From an uncultured Cytophagaceae bacterium (GTDB lineage Bacteria; Bacteroidota; Bacteroidia; Cytophagales; Microscillaceae): 6,853 nucleotides of DNA. Below are positions 1 through 6,403 of the stretch, piece by piece. Below the pieces are notes generated by a model. That model searched no databases. It was not told the origin of the DNA and saw only the letters and a list, made by a program, of their open reading frames with translations. Each line of letters begins with the position of its first letter. Positions within the stretch are counted from its first letter, which is position 1. Position numbers and translations under genes: made by a program. The stretch covers positions 1 through 6,853 of the forward strand of contig CALDJV010000234.1 in assembly GCA_937899305.1 (NCBI GenBank), in the 5' to 3' direction.

Positions 1-128
1 TCAACATGTCTCCCATTGGTATTAGAATGTTCGCTTGTTGCCTTGTTACCTTTGTAAGGATTGTTATGCTTCTCTATGTAGAGTATTTACGATTAAACAC
101 TGACACACCACAAAATTATTAAAATAAC

Positions 129-689
129 ATGAAAGCGTTTATCTATTATATGTTCTTCTTGTGGTTTTTGCCCCATGTATGTGTTGCCCAACAATATGGT
201 AGCAGTGGATGGAGCCTTGACCGCTCAAAGTTTGACTCCAAGTACCCAATTATGCAAAAGCTATGTAAAACTAATGTAGAAGGTGGGATTCCTACACGCT
301 ATAATGCTCCTTTGACTATCATAGCCAAAAAAGAAAATCAAATTCAGAAAAGTATTGACTTGGTACACAAAAAAGGAGGTGGCGTTGTAGTTGTACCCAA
401 TGGAACTCATATCATTACCCAACCAATCAAACTAAAAACTAATGTAATATTAGGCGGACAGACAAAAGGAGAAGCCATACAAGTTAAAAAACCGATGACA
501 TACCCAAACCCTATAGAAGATTTACTGAACCTATCAGGTGTAAAGCTATATAGCGAAGTTGTTATCTTTGATCACACAATGACAATGCCTTTGTTAAAAC
601 CATCTATAAGGGAATTCCTTTGTCAGTTGATCGCTTACCCTCTGAGCTTTATTTTATTTTATCAGAATAGACCATTCACAGGCATTTAA
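129..689 (+). CDS. Truncated secreted right-handed beta-helix protein (N-terminal fragment)
   Basis: Encodes 186 residues. Residues 1-20 form a signal peptide (hydrophobic core at about 4-17, likely cleavage after CVA with Gln next), so the product is exported. Residues 72-110 carry the entry signature of pectate-lyase-like right-handed beta-helix proteins: an amphipathic helix beginning IQKSIDLVHKK, then KGGGVVVVPNGTHII, then KLKTNVILGG, the usual cap helix, first beta-strand and 'thou-shalt-be-covered' turns. Family members normally run to 400-600 or more residues. Here only two or three turns remain, and after about residue 155 the sequence changes to a hydrophobic, non-repetitive tail (REFLCQLIAYPLSF) without a sorting domain. 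I infer 3' truncation by deletion or rearrangement. The start ATG follows an A/T-rich leader and gives a good signal peptide. The tail and the next 300 bases match nothing I recognise. It may be expressed as a short secreted peptide, but a beta-helix this short is unlikely to be functional. Same strand as the two intact beta-helix genes downstream. Confidence 0.6.
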   Translation: MKAFIYYMFFLWFLPHVCVAQQYGSSGWSLDRSKFDSKYPIMQKLCKTNVEGGIPTRYNAPLTIIAKKENQIQKSIDLVHKKGGGVVVVPNGTHIITQPIKLKTNVILGGQTKGEAIQVKKPMTYPNPIEDLLNLSGVKLYSEVVIFDHTMTMPLLKPSIREFLCQLIAYPLSFILFYQNRPFTGI

Positions 690-996
690 AATATTCAAGA
701 AATAACCTCTCATTATACATTATCATGGCTGAGCTCATCAATCATTGATGTGTCTACACAATCGACGATTTTATAGTCTTAAGCCAGGGTCATATTTTAA
801 TTAAAAGCTGCCTTTTTTGGTTTGAGGCGTGGCTGGTAAAAGACACACTCAAACTTTCTCGCCTATCAAGCAAATAGTCAAGAAACTGATAAACCTACTC
901 ACTGTATAGTTACCATAAAACAAATATGTACAAGAGAGAAGCAAGAAAGGTTTGCATACACCTGCTCTTTATTTTATAAAACTAAATACAAACAAA
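690..996. other. Intergenic stretch, no recognisable gene
   Basis: All frames on both strands are broken and I recognise no protein family. It presumably includes the remains of the 3' part of the upstream truncated gene plus the leader of the G8-domain gene. The only structure I see is the odd palindrome at 736-750. There is no convincing intrinsic terminator after the truncated gene. Just before the downstream gene, TTGCAT (952-957) and TTATAA (974-979) are 16 bases apart and could be read as promoter-like, but this is not the Bacteroidota consensus and I give it little weight. Confidence 0.5.
736..750. repeat. 15-base odd palindrome CATCAAT-C-ATTGATG
   Basis: Two perfect 7-base arms around one central base, lying 247 bases before the ATG of the G8-domain gene. 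It has the size and symmetry of a dimeric-regulator operator, but a single copy in AT-rich DNA could arise by chance. No promoter element could be tied to it. Confidence 0.3.
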
Positions 997-3738
997 ATGA
1001 ACATTCTTTTTAAAAAAGTACTCAGACAGAGTTTCTTGAAAAAAAGCCCATCTAAAATCACTGGATGGGCAAAATTAGGATTAATCTTGGTCCTGTTACC
1101 TATAACTGGGTTTGCCCAATTATCAAACACTTTGAAACGGCAACTCACGTTTGACATGATGATTCCTAACAATACGGCTACCCATGTTGCAGTTAGAAAT
1201 GGCAATTGGACAGACCCCAATGTATGGAACAAAAGAAGGGTGCCAAGTGATGGTGCCATTGTGATGATCCCTAGAGGCAAAAATATCAGATACAATGCTC
1301 AAAGCAATGCCCATGTTTTTATTATTAAAAATGCCGGAACTATGGTGTTTGATGCTGTAGGCAATAAAACCAACATAAAACTTGTGGTGGATACTTATAT
1401 CAATACTATTGGTTCAGAACTAAAAATGGCGACAAGAAACGGTGGAAAAATAGAAGTGGTTTTAAAAGCATTTGATGTAAGGAGTAAGCACCGTACCCGT
1501 GGCTGGAATGCATTGGCTAAAAGACATTATACAGACGGTGCACCTGTATTTAATCATTTTGGCAAACGCTTGCCAGATGATGGTGCTGGAGTATTGGGTA
1601 GGTATCGCTGGGATCCAAGACAAGTGAGCCTTTCGTTGATGGCAGCTGGTAAAGTAAGAATCATTGGTGAGGATAAAAGAGATTTTGTAGAATGTGCCAC
1701 CAACTTGTCTAAACATCAACAAGGAATACTTTTAAAACAAGCACCTATTGGGTGGAAACCAGGTGATAAAATAGTTATTTCAGGCACCGAAAGATTTGAA
1801 AATGAAGTATTTACCATTCGCCAAATAAGCGGTAAAAGAGTAAACTTTTCTGAGAAAGCTAAATACAACCACCAAGCGGTGAGCATAAGAGATCATCATA
1901 AACGTAATCGAAAATTTTACTTTTATGCGGGTAACTTAACCAGAAGCATCACTGTACGCTCGTTTCATACAAGCGTACTAAGAAATATATCTCAACGAGG
2001 GCATACTATGTTTATGTTTACTGACGATGTAATCATTAAAAATGCTGCTTTTGTTGACCTTGGAAGAACTGATAAGACTGACCTAATTGATGATTTTCAA
2101 TTTAGGCTACATCTTTCGGCAAGTGAGCCAAATCAACTCAAGTTACCAAATGGACGGTACAAAAAAGCAGCGCCAAAAAATATCCAAAATCAAAGAGGAA
2201 GGTATGGGCTACACTTTCATAAGACATTGACCAAAAGTACCAGACGATTACAGTCTGTTGGTAATGTTGTATGGGGGTCGACTGGTTGGGGCATGGTACA
2301 CCATGACAGTAGTGCTGATTTTATTGATAATGTGATATTTAACACCATAGGAGGAGGAATGATTGCCGAAAGTGGGTCTGAAATAGGCACCTGGAGACAT
2401 AATCTAGTGGTAGGAAGAACCAGACAACAAATAAGAAAATTTATGGGGCGACAATTTATGCCTAACTCGCTCAGAAGAACTGCCAGAAAACTTATTGATG
2501 ATGACTTTAGAAATGGAGATGGTTATGGTTTGCAAGGTAGGGCTGTACGAATGGTAAACAATGTGGCAGCAAGCGTAGATGTGGCCTATCATTACCAAGG
2601 AGGTGGTGAAAATACTCCTTTGGCTGACAAGATAGATGCGAGGTTGTTGCGTAAAGAACTTGGGTATGATGCTTTTCCTTTGCAAGACAAGGTAGCAAGG
2701 CATGTCATTCCATTGGTAGAATTTAAAAATAATTTGGCTTTTGTGTGTTTAGACGGGTTCAAGTCGCAAGGACGTAGTGATGTGGCTTACCATCGCATAC
2801 AATCTGTGGTACAAGAACTTATTGTATTGAAAGCTCATAGATTTGCTACCTATCTTTCCGATAACTTTGGGTATTTGTTTAAGAATGCTACTTTTCTTGG
2901 TGCAGGGAAAAATGCAGAAGGAGCTTTGATTCAAAAAGATGATGATAATATTACTTTTAGCAATGTAGTTTTTGATCGTTTTACTTTTAGAACTGTACGT
3001 ATATTCCTCACCCCTACCAGCAGAGTTTCTAGAAATCATGCCAAATCTGAATTCATTTTTCATAAAGTTACTTGGCGAAATTCTAGGCAAAGCCCCTATA
3101 AAGATATCACAGTAGGTAAGGCAATTGTATTGAACGGAGGGTTACCACAAAGGTCGTTGGTTTTTAAGGCAAATGGACGAATGGATGCGACGATAAACCC
3201 TACAAACAATGATTTTAGGGTAGTAATTGCGGGTGATGTAACAGACAAAGCTGGTAAAAAAGCTTTTGGAAACTACGTACTTAGTTGGAGACCTACACTT
3301 GAGCGAGTATATAATTTTACAAATAAGCACAAGCTCAATTCATTCTTAAGGAGGACTTCTCAGCACATTCAACGCAATCATAGGGGCAAACGCTTTTTTA
3401 AGCTTGTTGAATATATGTCAGATAGAGTTACTGGACGCTTAACTCCAGTCACTATCTGGGTAGAGGTAAAAGGTGCTTCTGCTAGAACTACCCAACAAAA
3501 GCAAATAAATACGCCTCAAGAAATACAAGCCAATCCCAATCCTGTATTAGATGATATAAAAATCACTGGGCTTAAAGTAGGTAGTGACATTGTAATACGT
3601 AGCCTTCCTTCTGGGGCCCCAGTATTGAAACTCAAAGCAGTGAATCAAAAACAAAAGATAAATGTAGCCTCGTTGAAACCTGGTTTGTATATTTTACATG
3701 TTGACAATCAACCTGTCAAACGCTTTGTGAAGCAGTAA
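997..3738 (+). CDS. Secreted G8-domain/parallel beta-helix protein with T9SS type A sorting domain
   Basis: 913 residues from the ATG at 997. Residues 1-40 are a long signal peptide (Lys-rich n-region, core LGLILVLLPI, cleavage after GFA before Gln). About 60-170 form a G8 domain: GNWTDPNVWNKRRVP, then DGAIVMIPRG, then strands ending in GSELKMATRNGGKIEV. About 215-700 form a parallel beta-helix with landmarks of the CEMIP/TMEM2/PKHD1L1-like class: QRGHTMFM (333-340), GRYGLHFHKT (401-410) and DNVIFNTIGGGMIAESGSE (444-462), followed by WRHNLVVG. After a Gln-rich linker, 845-913 is a type A T9SS C-terminal domain (NPNPVLDDIKITGL, then SLKPGLYILHV, ending KRFVKQ). It should therefore cross the inner membrane by Sec and the outer membrane by T9SS, to be anchored or released. 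Known animal relatives bind or depolymerise hyaluronan; glycan binding or cleavage here is inference. In the third landmark the family's usual GH and ED pairs read GG and AES, so activity may differ. An upstream in-frame TTG at 952 would add 15 residues before the signal peptide; the ATG is preferred. Confidence 0.88.
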   Translation: MNILFKKVLRQSFLKKSPSKITGWAKLGLILVLLPITGFAQLSNTLKRQLTFDMMIPNNTATHVAVRNGNWTDPNVWNKRRVPSDGAIVMIPRGKNIRYNAQSNAHVFIIKNAGTMVFDAVGNKTNIKLVVDTYINTIGSELKMATRNGGKIEVVLKAFDVRSKHRTRGWNALAKRHYTDGAPVFNHFGKRLPDDGAGVLGRYRWDPRQVSLSLMAAGKVRIIGEDKRDFVECATNLSKHQQGILLKQAPIGWKPGDKIVISGTERFENEVFTIRQISGKRVNFSEKAKYNHQAVSIRDHHKRNRKFYFYAGNLTRSITVRSFHTSVLRNISQRGHTMFMFTDDVIIKNAAFVDLGRTDKTDLIDDFQFRLHLSASEPNQLKLPNGRYKKAAPKNIQNQRGRYGLHFHKTLTKSTRRLQSVGNVVWGSTGWGMVHHDSSADFIDNVIFNTIGGGMIAESGSEIGTWRHNLVVGRTRQQIRKFMGRQFMPNSLRRTARKLIDDDFRNGDGYGLQGRAVRMVNNVAASVDVAYHYQGGGENTPLADKIDARLLRKELGYDAFPLQDKVARHVIPLVEFKNNLAFVCLDGFKSQGRSDVAYHRIQSVVQELIVLKAHRFATYLSDNFGYLFKNATFLGAGKNAEGALIQKDDDNITFSNVVFDRFTFRTVRIFLTPTSRVSRNHAKSEFIFHKVTWRNSRQSPYKDITVGKAIVLNGGLPQRSLVFKANGRMDATINPTNNDFRVVIAGDVTDKAGKKAFGNYVLSWRPTLERVYNFTNKHKLNSFLRRTSQHIQRNHRGKRFFKLVEYMSDRVTGRLTPVTIWVEVKGASARTTQQKQINTPQEIQANPNPVLDDIKITGLKVGSDIVIRSLPSGAPVLKLKAVNQKQKINVASLKPGLYILHVDNQPVKRFVKQ

Positions 3739-3783
3739 AAAGACATATAGTAGTTTTTGAAGGTGTTCATCACACTTATTATT

Positions 3784-3819
3784 TTAGGAGAGTGGAGCTT
3801 TGGCTTGCTCTCCTAATTT
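3784..3819 (+). terminator. Intrinsic terminator after the G8/beta-helix gene
   Basis: A perfect 9-bp stem, TTAGGAGAG (3784-3792) with CTCTCCTAA (3808-3816), continued by an inner AGC/GCT pairing around a TTTG loop and followed by TTTATTT. It begins 45 bases after the stop codon. The T-run is modest, but stem and position fit termination of the upstream gene. Confidence 0.7.
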
Positions 3820-3864
3820 ATTTAGATGACTCAAGACAAGCATAAGAAAGATCAATTACTCGTG

Positions 3865-3953
3865 CTGGTTGTCTTACTAACTCAAGTTACGCAGGCAAAT
3901 TTAAGGGTACTTGCCTTAAAGATTTGCGTTGTTCAAGCATCTCAAATAACCAG
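3865..3953. repeat. Long imperfect inverted repeat (possible structured RNA or small mobile-element relic)
   Basis: The arms 3865-3906 and 3914-3953 mirror each other. CTGGTT pairs with AACCAG at the outside, an 18-by-18-base weakly matching section follows, and GCAAAT-TTAAGG pairs with CCTTAAAGATTTGC around the loop GTACTTG, with a 2-base bulge. The 18-base spacing is equal on both arms, which argues for a common palindromic origin. As RNA it would fold into a rod about 90 nt long with an internal loop. Function unknown. It lies after the G8 gene's terminator, so it would need its own promoter or readthrough to be transcribed. Confidence 0.45.
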
Positions 3954-4013
3954 TGCTCAGGCGGTGGTTTTAAATCGCTCCCCCTGCTTCTCCACCATCA
4001 TCCTTTTATAAGC

Positions 4014-4078
4014 AAAAAAAGACCAAAAGGGGGAGTGCAAACTTAAGAGAGAGCGTATCTATATTGGTCTATTTTTTT
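4014..4078. terminator. A-tract/T-tract hairpin, possible bidirectional terminator
   Basis: AAAAAAAGACCAA (4014-4026) is complementary to TTGGTCTATTTTTTT (4064-4078) with one 2-base bulge. An A-run before and a T-run after the stem is the form of a terminator that works on both strands. The 37-base loop is long and the stem is weak in G+C, so efficiency is doubtful. A second potential stem, CTCCCCCT (3978-3985) with AGGGGGAG (4028-4035), interleaves with it. Confidence 0.4.
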
Positions 4079-4094
4079 ACTGATACCTCACTCA

Positions 4095-4147
4095 TACCGT
4101 TTGTTTATCCATGTGTACTATTTGTTCTATTCATGTATACCATTTGT
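4095..4147 (+). promoter_or_regulatory. Three tandem direct repeats TAC-Y-R-TTTGT at 21-22-base period, LytTR-like
   Basis: The copies are TACCGTTTGT (4095-4104), TACTATTTGT (4116-4125) and TACCATTTGT (4138-4147), with starts 21 and 22 bases apart, or two helical turns. Same-face direct repeats with 11-12-base gaps are the arrangement bound by LytTR-domain response regulators (AgrA/ComE type). The 9-mer ACCGTTTGT fits the published AgrA-type degenerate consensus fully, and the other copies fit at 7 and 8 of 9 positions. The array ends 12 bases before a candidate -33 element, an activator-like position. LytTR binding is inference; no LytTR gene is in the window. Confidence 0.5.
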
Positions 4148-4159
4148 AGCAGCCAAGGC

Positions 4160-4190
4160 TTTGTAAACTTTCGTGAAATATGAAGTTTTG
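4160..4190 (+). promoter_or_regulatory. Candidate Bacteroidota promoter for the 4440 gene
   Basis: TTTG (4160-4163), exactly 19 bases, then AAGTTTTG (4183-4190). This matches the phylum's TTTG-N19-TAnnTTTG pattern at all but the first base of the -7 element. Transcription would begin near 4196-4198, leaving a leader of about 240 nt that includes the palindrome at 4384-4404. Its place just after the direct-repeat array supports it. Such short motifs do occur by chance in AT-rich DNA. Confidence 0.4.
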
Positions 4191-4383
4191 CATTATAGCT
4201 CTGTTTTTATTGCTGTTTTCTTTACAATAGAGGTTTTAGCCACAGCACTCAAATGTTTACATTTTTAGGATAGTCTTACCCTTTATGCCATAGACATTAC
4301 TCTACATCAGGAAAAACTCCTTAAGAATTAATTTGAAGTTGTATTTAGAACTTCAGCGTTTTAATGACAAAAGCAGGGCTATC

Positions 4384-4404
4384 TTATCAGTTTTTAACTG
4401 ATAA
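4384..4404. promoter_or_regulatory. 21-base perfect palindrome in the leader of the 4440 gene
   Basis: TTATCAGTT and AACTGATAA are perfect 9-base arms around TTT, ending 35 bases before the start codon. As DNA it could be an operator. As RNA it is a 9-bp stem with a 3-nt loop near the translation start. No T-run follows, so it is not a normal terminator. Confidence 0.5.
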
Positions 4405-4439
4405 ATGGAACTTATTTTAAACTAAAAACCAATTTTAAA

Positions 4440-6263
4440 ATGAAAAATTCACGCCTTGCATTTTTACCACTCATTGTGGTCTTTTTGATTAGTTCAAATA
4501 TTGCATTTGGGCAATTGAGAAACTCAAATGTTTCTACAGCTGGAGGCCTATTCAAAGTTACAAATTTGTATGGTCCAGACCTTTTCTCTGCTTCCTCGTC
4601 TGGTAATGATAACAATAGTAGAAATGGACATGGAAAAGTATTCAGGAAAATAGCACCTAACCAAAGTAACGGTGGCCGTTCAGTACAATACCTCCGGGGT
4701 CTTGTTGATAAATCTGGAATTCGTCCAAATTGGAAGAAAGCTAGATTAAAGTCATCCAAACTATTAAATGGGGTTTTCAAAGATAACATAGCGCAAAATA
4801 CCGCTGTAAGAAAAACATTTCTTGCATTACAATCAAGACCTCCTAGTTTTAACGCTGGAACGCTCATTAACAACAGTAACCTAAAAGCTAATCTTGCCAA
4901 GTTGGCAGACGACAGATGGGGGGTTTTTGTGTTCAAAGGAACTGTTGTGACAAAAGAACCTATTATGATAGGCGCAAATAAAACAATTTGGATAGATGGC
5001 ACGGTGAAATATACCAAAGGTAGAATCACAATTAGACCAGGCGACAAAATCACCCTCAACTCAAATAAGACCTTCAAGGGTATTGAAATACCTAGTAGCG
5101 TAAACTCATCAGGGGCTCATACCCTCCCTGATGTAGTAGCAGGCGCGTTTACAGTGATTAGAGGTAAAGATAATGTAAAATTTAAAGGTACCAAAAACAG
5201 TTTGATCGAGACAAATTATAACATGGCAGGCATCTGTTTCTTAGGAGGAGGCCATAAAAATATTCTCATTGATGGAATTAATTTTGATAAATGTAAAAAC
5301 GTGCTTTCTCTCAATGGGCTTAACAAGCCATCTACCATTCAACGAAACTTTATCACCAATTATGCTCGCAGAGGCATTCATTTAAAAGTTTGTAGTGGGA
5401 TAAATATTAATAGAAATTTGATACTTGATGCAAGCACTCAAAAACGTTGGGCAAACTATAGAAACAATGTTTCTTTCTCTTCTCTTTCTAATGCCGATGA
5501 CAAGAAATTCATTTGGGGAATGGATGGTATTGATGTTGATGCTCATTCAAAATACAATACAGTCAAACATAACTTAATTATTGCTGGAGGAATACGTTAT
5601 CAGATTTGGGTAGAAATTAGTTCGAGTTATAATCAGATACTAGAAAACACCGGTATTCACCTCTCTTATAAAGGACAAGGAATGCAAGAAAGTGGTTCAG
5701 GACAAAATGATTCTGGTCCTGGTCAAACAGGGAATAAGTGGAAGTTTAACAATGTATTTTATGCAGGGTTAAAGAAAGATTGGAGGAATGGAATTACCAT
5801 GCATCAGAAATCAAAATTCTCAAACCTCAATTCAATTCAGTTTTTACACAACTATGTTTGGATTGCGAATTTAAGTAAGGTAGTTTATCATAACCCTAAA
5901 GTATCTAACGGAGAAAATTTTGATGTTATTTACCTTGTTAAAAACAATGATTTGAGACGCCGTGTTCATACCAAAAATCTTGATGAAGCTCCAGGTTTAA
6001 CTCCTACGATGGCGCTCAAACTATTTCCAAACCCTGCTACAGTCAATGGTAAAATTAATGTTAAATTCACCAACCAATCACAAGGTGGTCTTTTACAAAT
6101 ATATAACCTCAATGGAAAGTTGTTAAAACAACTAAAGGTTGCTGCATCTGCCAAAGACGTTTTGCTTGACAGTAGTGAATATAAGAGTGGTACGTACATC
6201 ATTAGATACATTTCTGACGATGGCGATGAAGTGCTCTCCAAAAGGATGGTAATTGAAGACTAG
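4440..6263 (+). CDS. Secreted parallel beta-helix protein with T9SS type A sorting domain
   Basis: 607 residues. Residues 1-24 are a signal peptide (core LAFLPLIVVFLI, cleavage after AFG before Gln). Residues 25-155 match no domain I recognise. About 158-500 form a right-handed beta-helix with PbH1-like turns: RWGVFVFKGTVVT, KTIWIDGTVKYTKGRITI, then repeated hydrophobic ladders such as HKNILIDGINFDKCKNVLSL, RRGIHLKVCSGININRNLIL and SKYNTVKHNLIIAGG. An acidic cluster WGMDGIDVDAH (359-369) on these turns resembles active-site surfaces of beta-helix glycosidases and lyases, but I cannot match a catalytic set. A Gly/Ser/Gln-rich loop (411-430) interrupts the ladder. About 520-607 is a type A T9SS C-terminal domain (ALKLFPNPA, LLQIYNLNGKLLKQLKV, SGTYIIRYI, ending KRMVIED), so export to the cell surface or medium is expected. 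It probably binds or cleaves a polysaccharide; substrate unknown. The ATG follows an A/T-rich leader and gives the signal peptide directly. A strong terminator follows, so it ends its own transcription unit. Confidence 0.85.
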   Translation: MKNSRLAFLPLIVVFLISSNIAFGQLRNSNVSTAGGLFKVTNLYGPDLFSASSSGNDNNSRNGHGKVFRKIAPNQSNGGRSVQYLRGLVDKSGIRPNWKKARLKSSKLLNGVFKDNIAQNTAVRKTFLALQSRPPSFNAGTLINNSNLKANLAKLADDRWGVFVFKGTVVTKEPIMIGANKTIWIDGTVKYTKGRITIRPGDKITLNSNKTFKGIEIPSSVNSSGAHTLPDVVAGAFTVIRGKDNVKFKGTKNSLIETNYNMAGICFLGGGHKNILIDGINFDKCKNVLSLNGLNKPSTIQRNFITNYARRGIHLKVCSGININRNLILDASTQKRWANYRNNVSFSSLSNADDKKFIWGMDGIDVDAHSKYNTVKHNLIIAGGIRYQIWVEISSSYNQILENTGIHLSYKGQGMQESGSGQNDSGPGQTGNKWKFNNVFYAGLKKDWRNGITMHQKSKFSNLNSIQFLHNYVWIANLSKVVYHNPKVSNGENFDVIYLVKNNDLRRRVHTKNLDEAPGLTPTMALKLFPNPATVNGKINVKFTNQSQGGLLQIYNLNGKLLKQLKVAASAKDVLLDSSEYKSGTYIIRYISDDGDEVLSKRMVIED

Positions 6264-6326
6264 AAAGTCTGTTACACAAGTTTGAAAGTCAAAAATCCGA
6301 AGACTTTGCGAATAGAGTAAAAATCG

Positions 6327-6366
6327 AAGCAAACTTACCTTTATATATTGGCAGGTTTGCTTTTTT
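6327..6366 (+). terminator. Intrinsic terminator after the 4440 beta-helix gene
   Basis: AAGCAAAC (6327-6334) pairs with GTTTGCTT (6355-6362). The stem continues through T-G and T-A pairs, one mismatch and CC/GG, closing a 10-base AT loop, and a run of six T ends at 6366. It starts 63 bases after the stop codon. This is the best-formed terminator in the window. Confidence 0.8.
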
Positions 6367-6403
6367 GTGTTTTTAATGGTGATCCCTCTGTCCTACGTCA
6401 GTT

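Larger units (their letters stand above)
3739..4439. other. 700-base intergenic region rich in inverted and direct repeats
   Basis: No convincing gene. In order it holds: a terminator hairpin after the G8 gene (3784-3819); a long imperfect inverted repeat (3865-3953); two interleaved hairpins (3978-4035 and 4014-4078); three direct repeats (4095-4147); a candidate promoter (4160-4190); and a 21-base palindrome (4384-4404) shortly before the next start codon. An open frame of 61 codons at 3826-4011 overlaps the inverted repeat and looks accidental. The length and structure suggest either heavy regulation of the downstream gene or remnants of a small non-coding mobile element. Confidence 0.6.

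Noticed and set aside
47..55. TACCTTTGT resembling the direct repeats before the 4440 gene, or a TAnnTTTG -7 element
   Set aside because: It lacks one base of the repeat, has no partner at 21-22 bases, and has no TTTG at the expected distance upstream.
6..122. 38-codon hydrophobic open frame before the first gene
   Set aside because: It is too short, has no recognisable similarity, and can be explained by chance in AT-rich DNA. I see no other evidence for a gene in 1-128.
690..950. Possible transposase or split-gene remains between the first two genes
   Set aside because: Short open stretches occur in several frames on both strands, but none gave a recognisable motif, so no claim is made.
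952..996. Upstream TTG start for the G8-domain gene
   Set aside because: It would add 15 residues before an already complete signal peptide. The purine-rich AAGAAAGG abuts the TTG with almost no spacing, while the ATG at 997 has the A-rich leader seen before the other genes.
3826..4011. Open frame of 61 codons on the + strand
   Set aside because: It overlaps the long inverted repeat and runs into stem A. It has no recognisable domain, no signal peptide and no leader typical of the other genes. Other frames in the same stretch read equally well, as expected for palindromic DNA.
4095..4147. Reading the three repeats as a small CRISPR array
   Set aside because: The units are only 10 bases with 11-12-base gaps, imperfect, and lack cas genes. 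The geometry fits protein-binding sites instead.
4412..5077. Open frame of 221 codons on the - strand
   Set aside because: It lies opposite the well-supported beta-helix gene at 4440 and covers its signal peptide and N-terminal region. It has no recognisable family, so I take it as a shadow.
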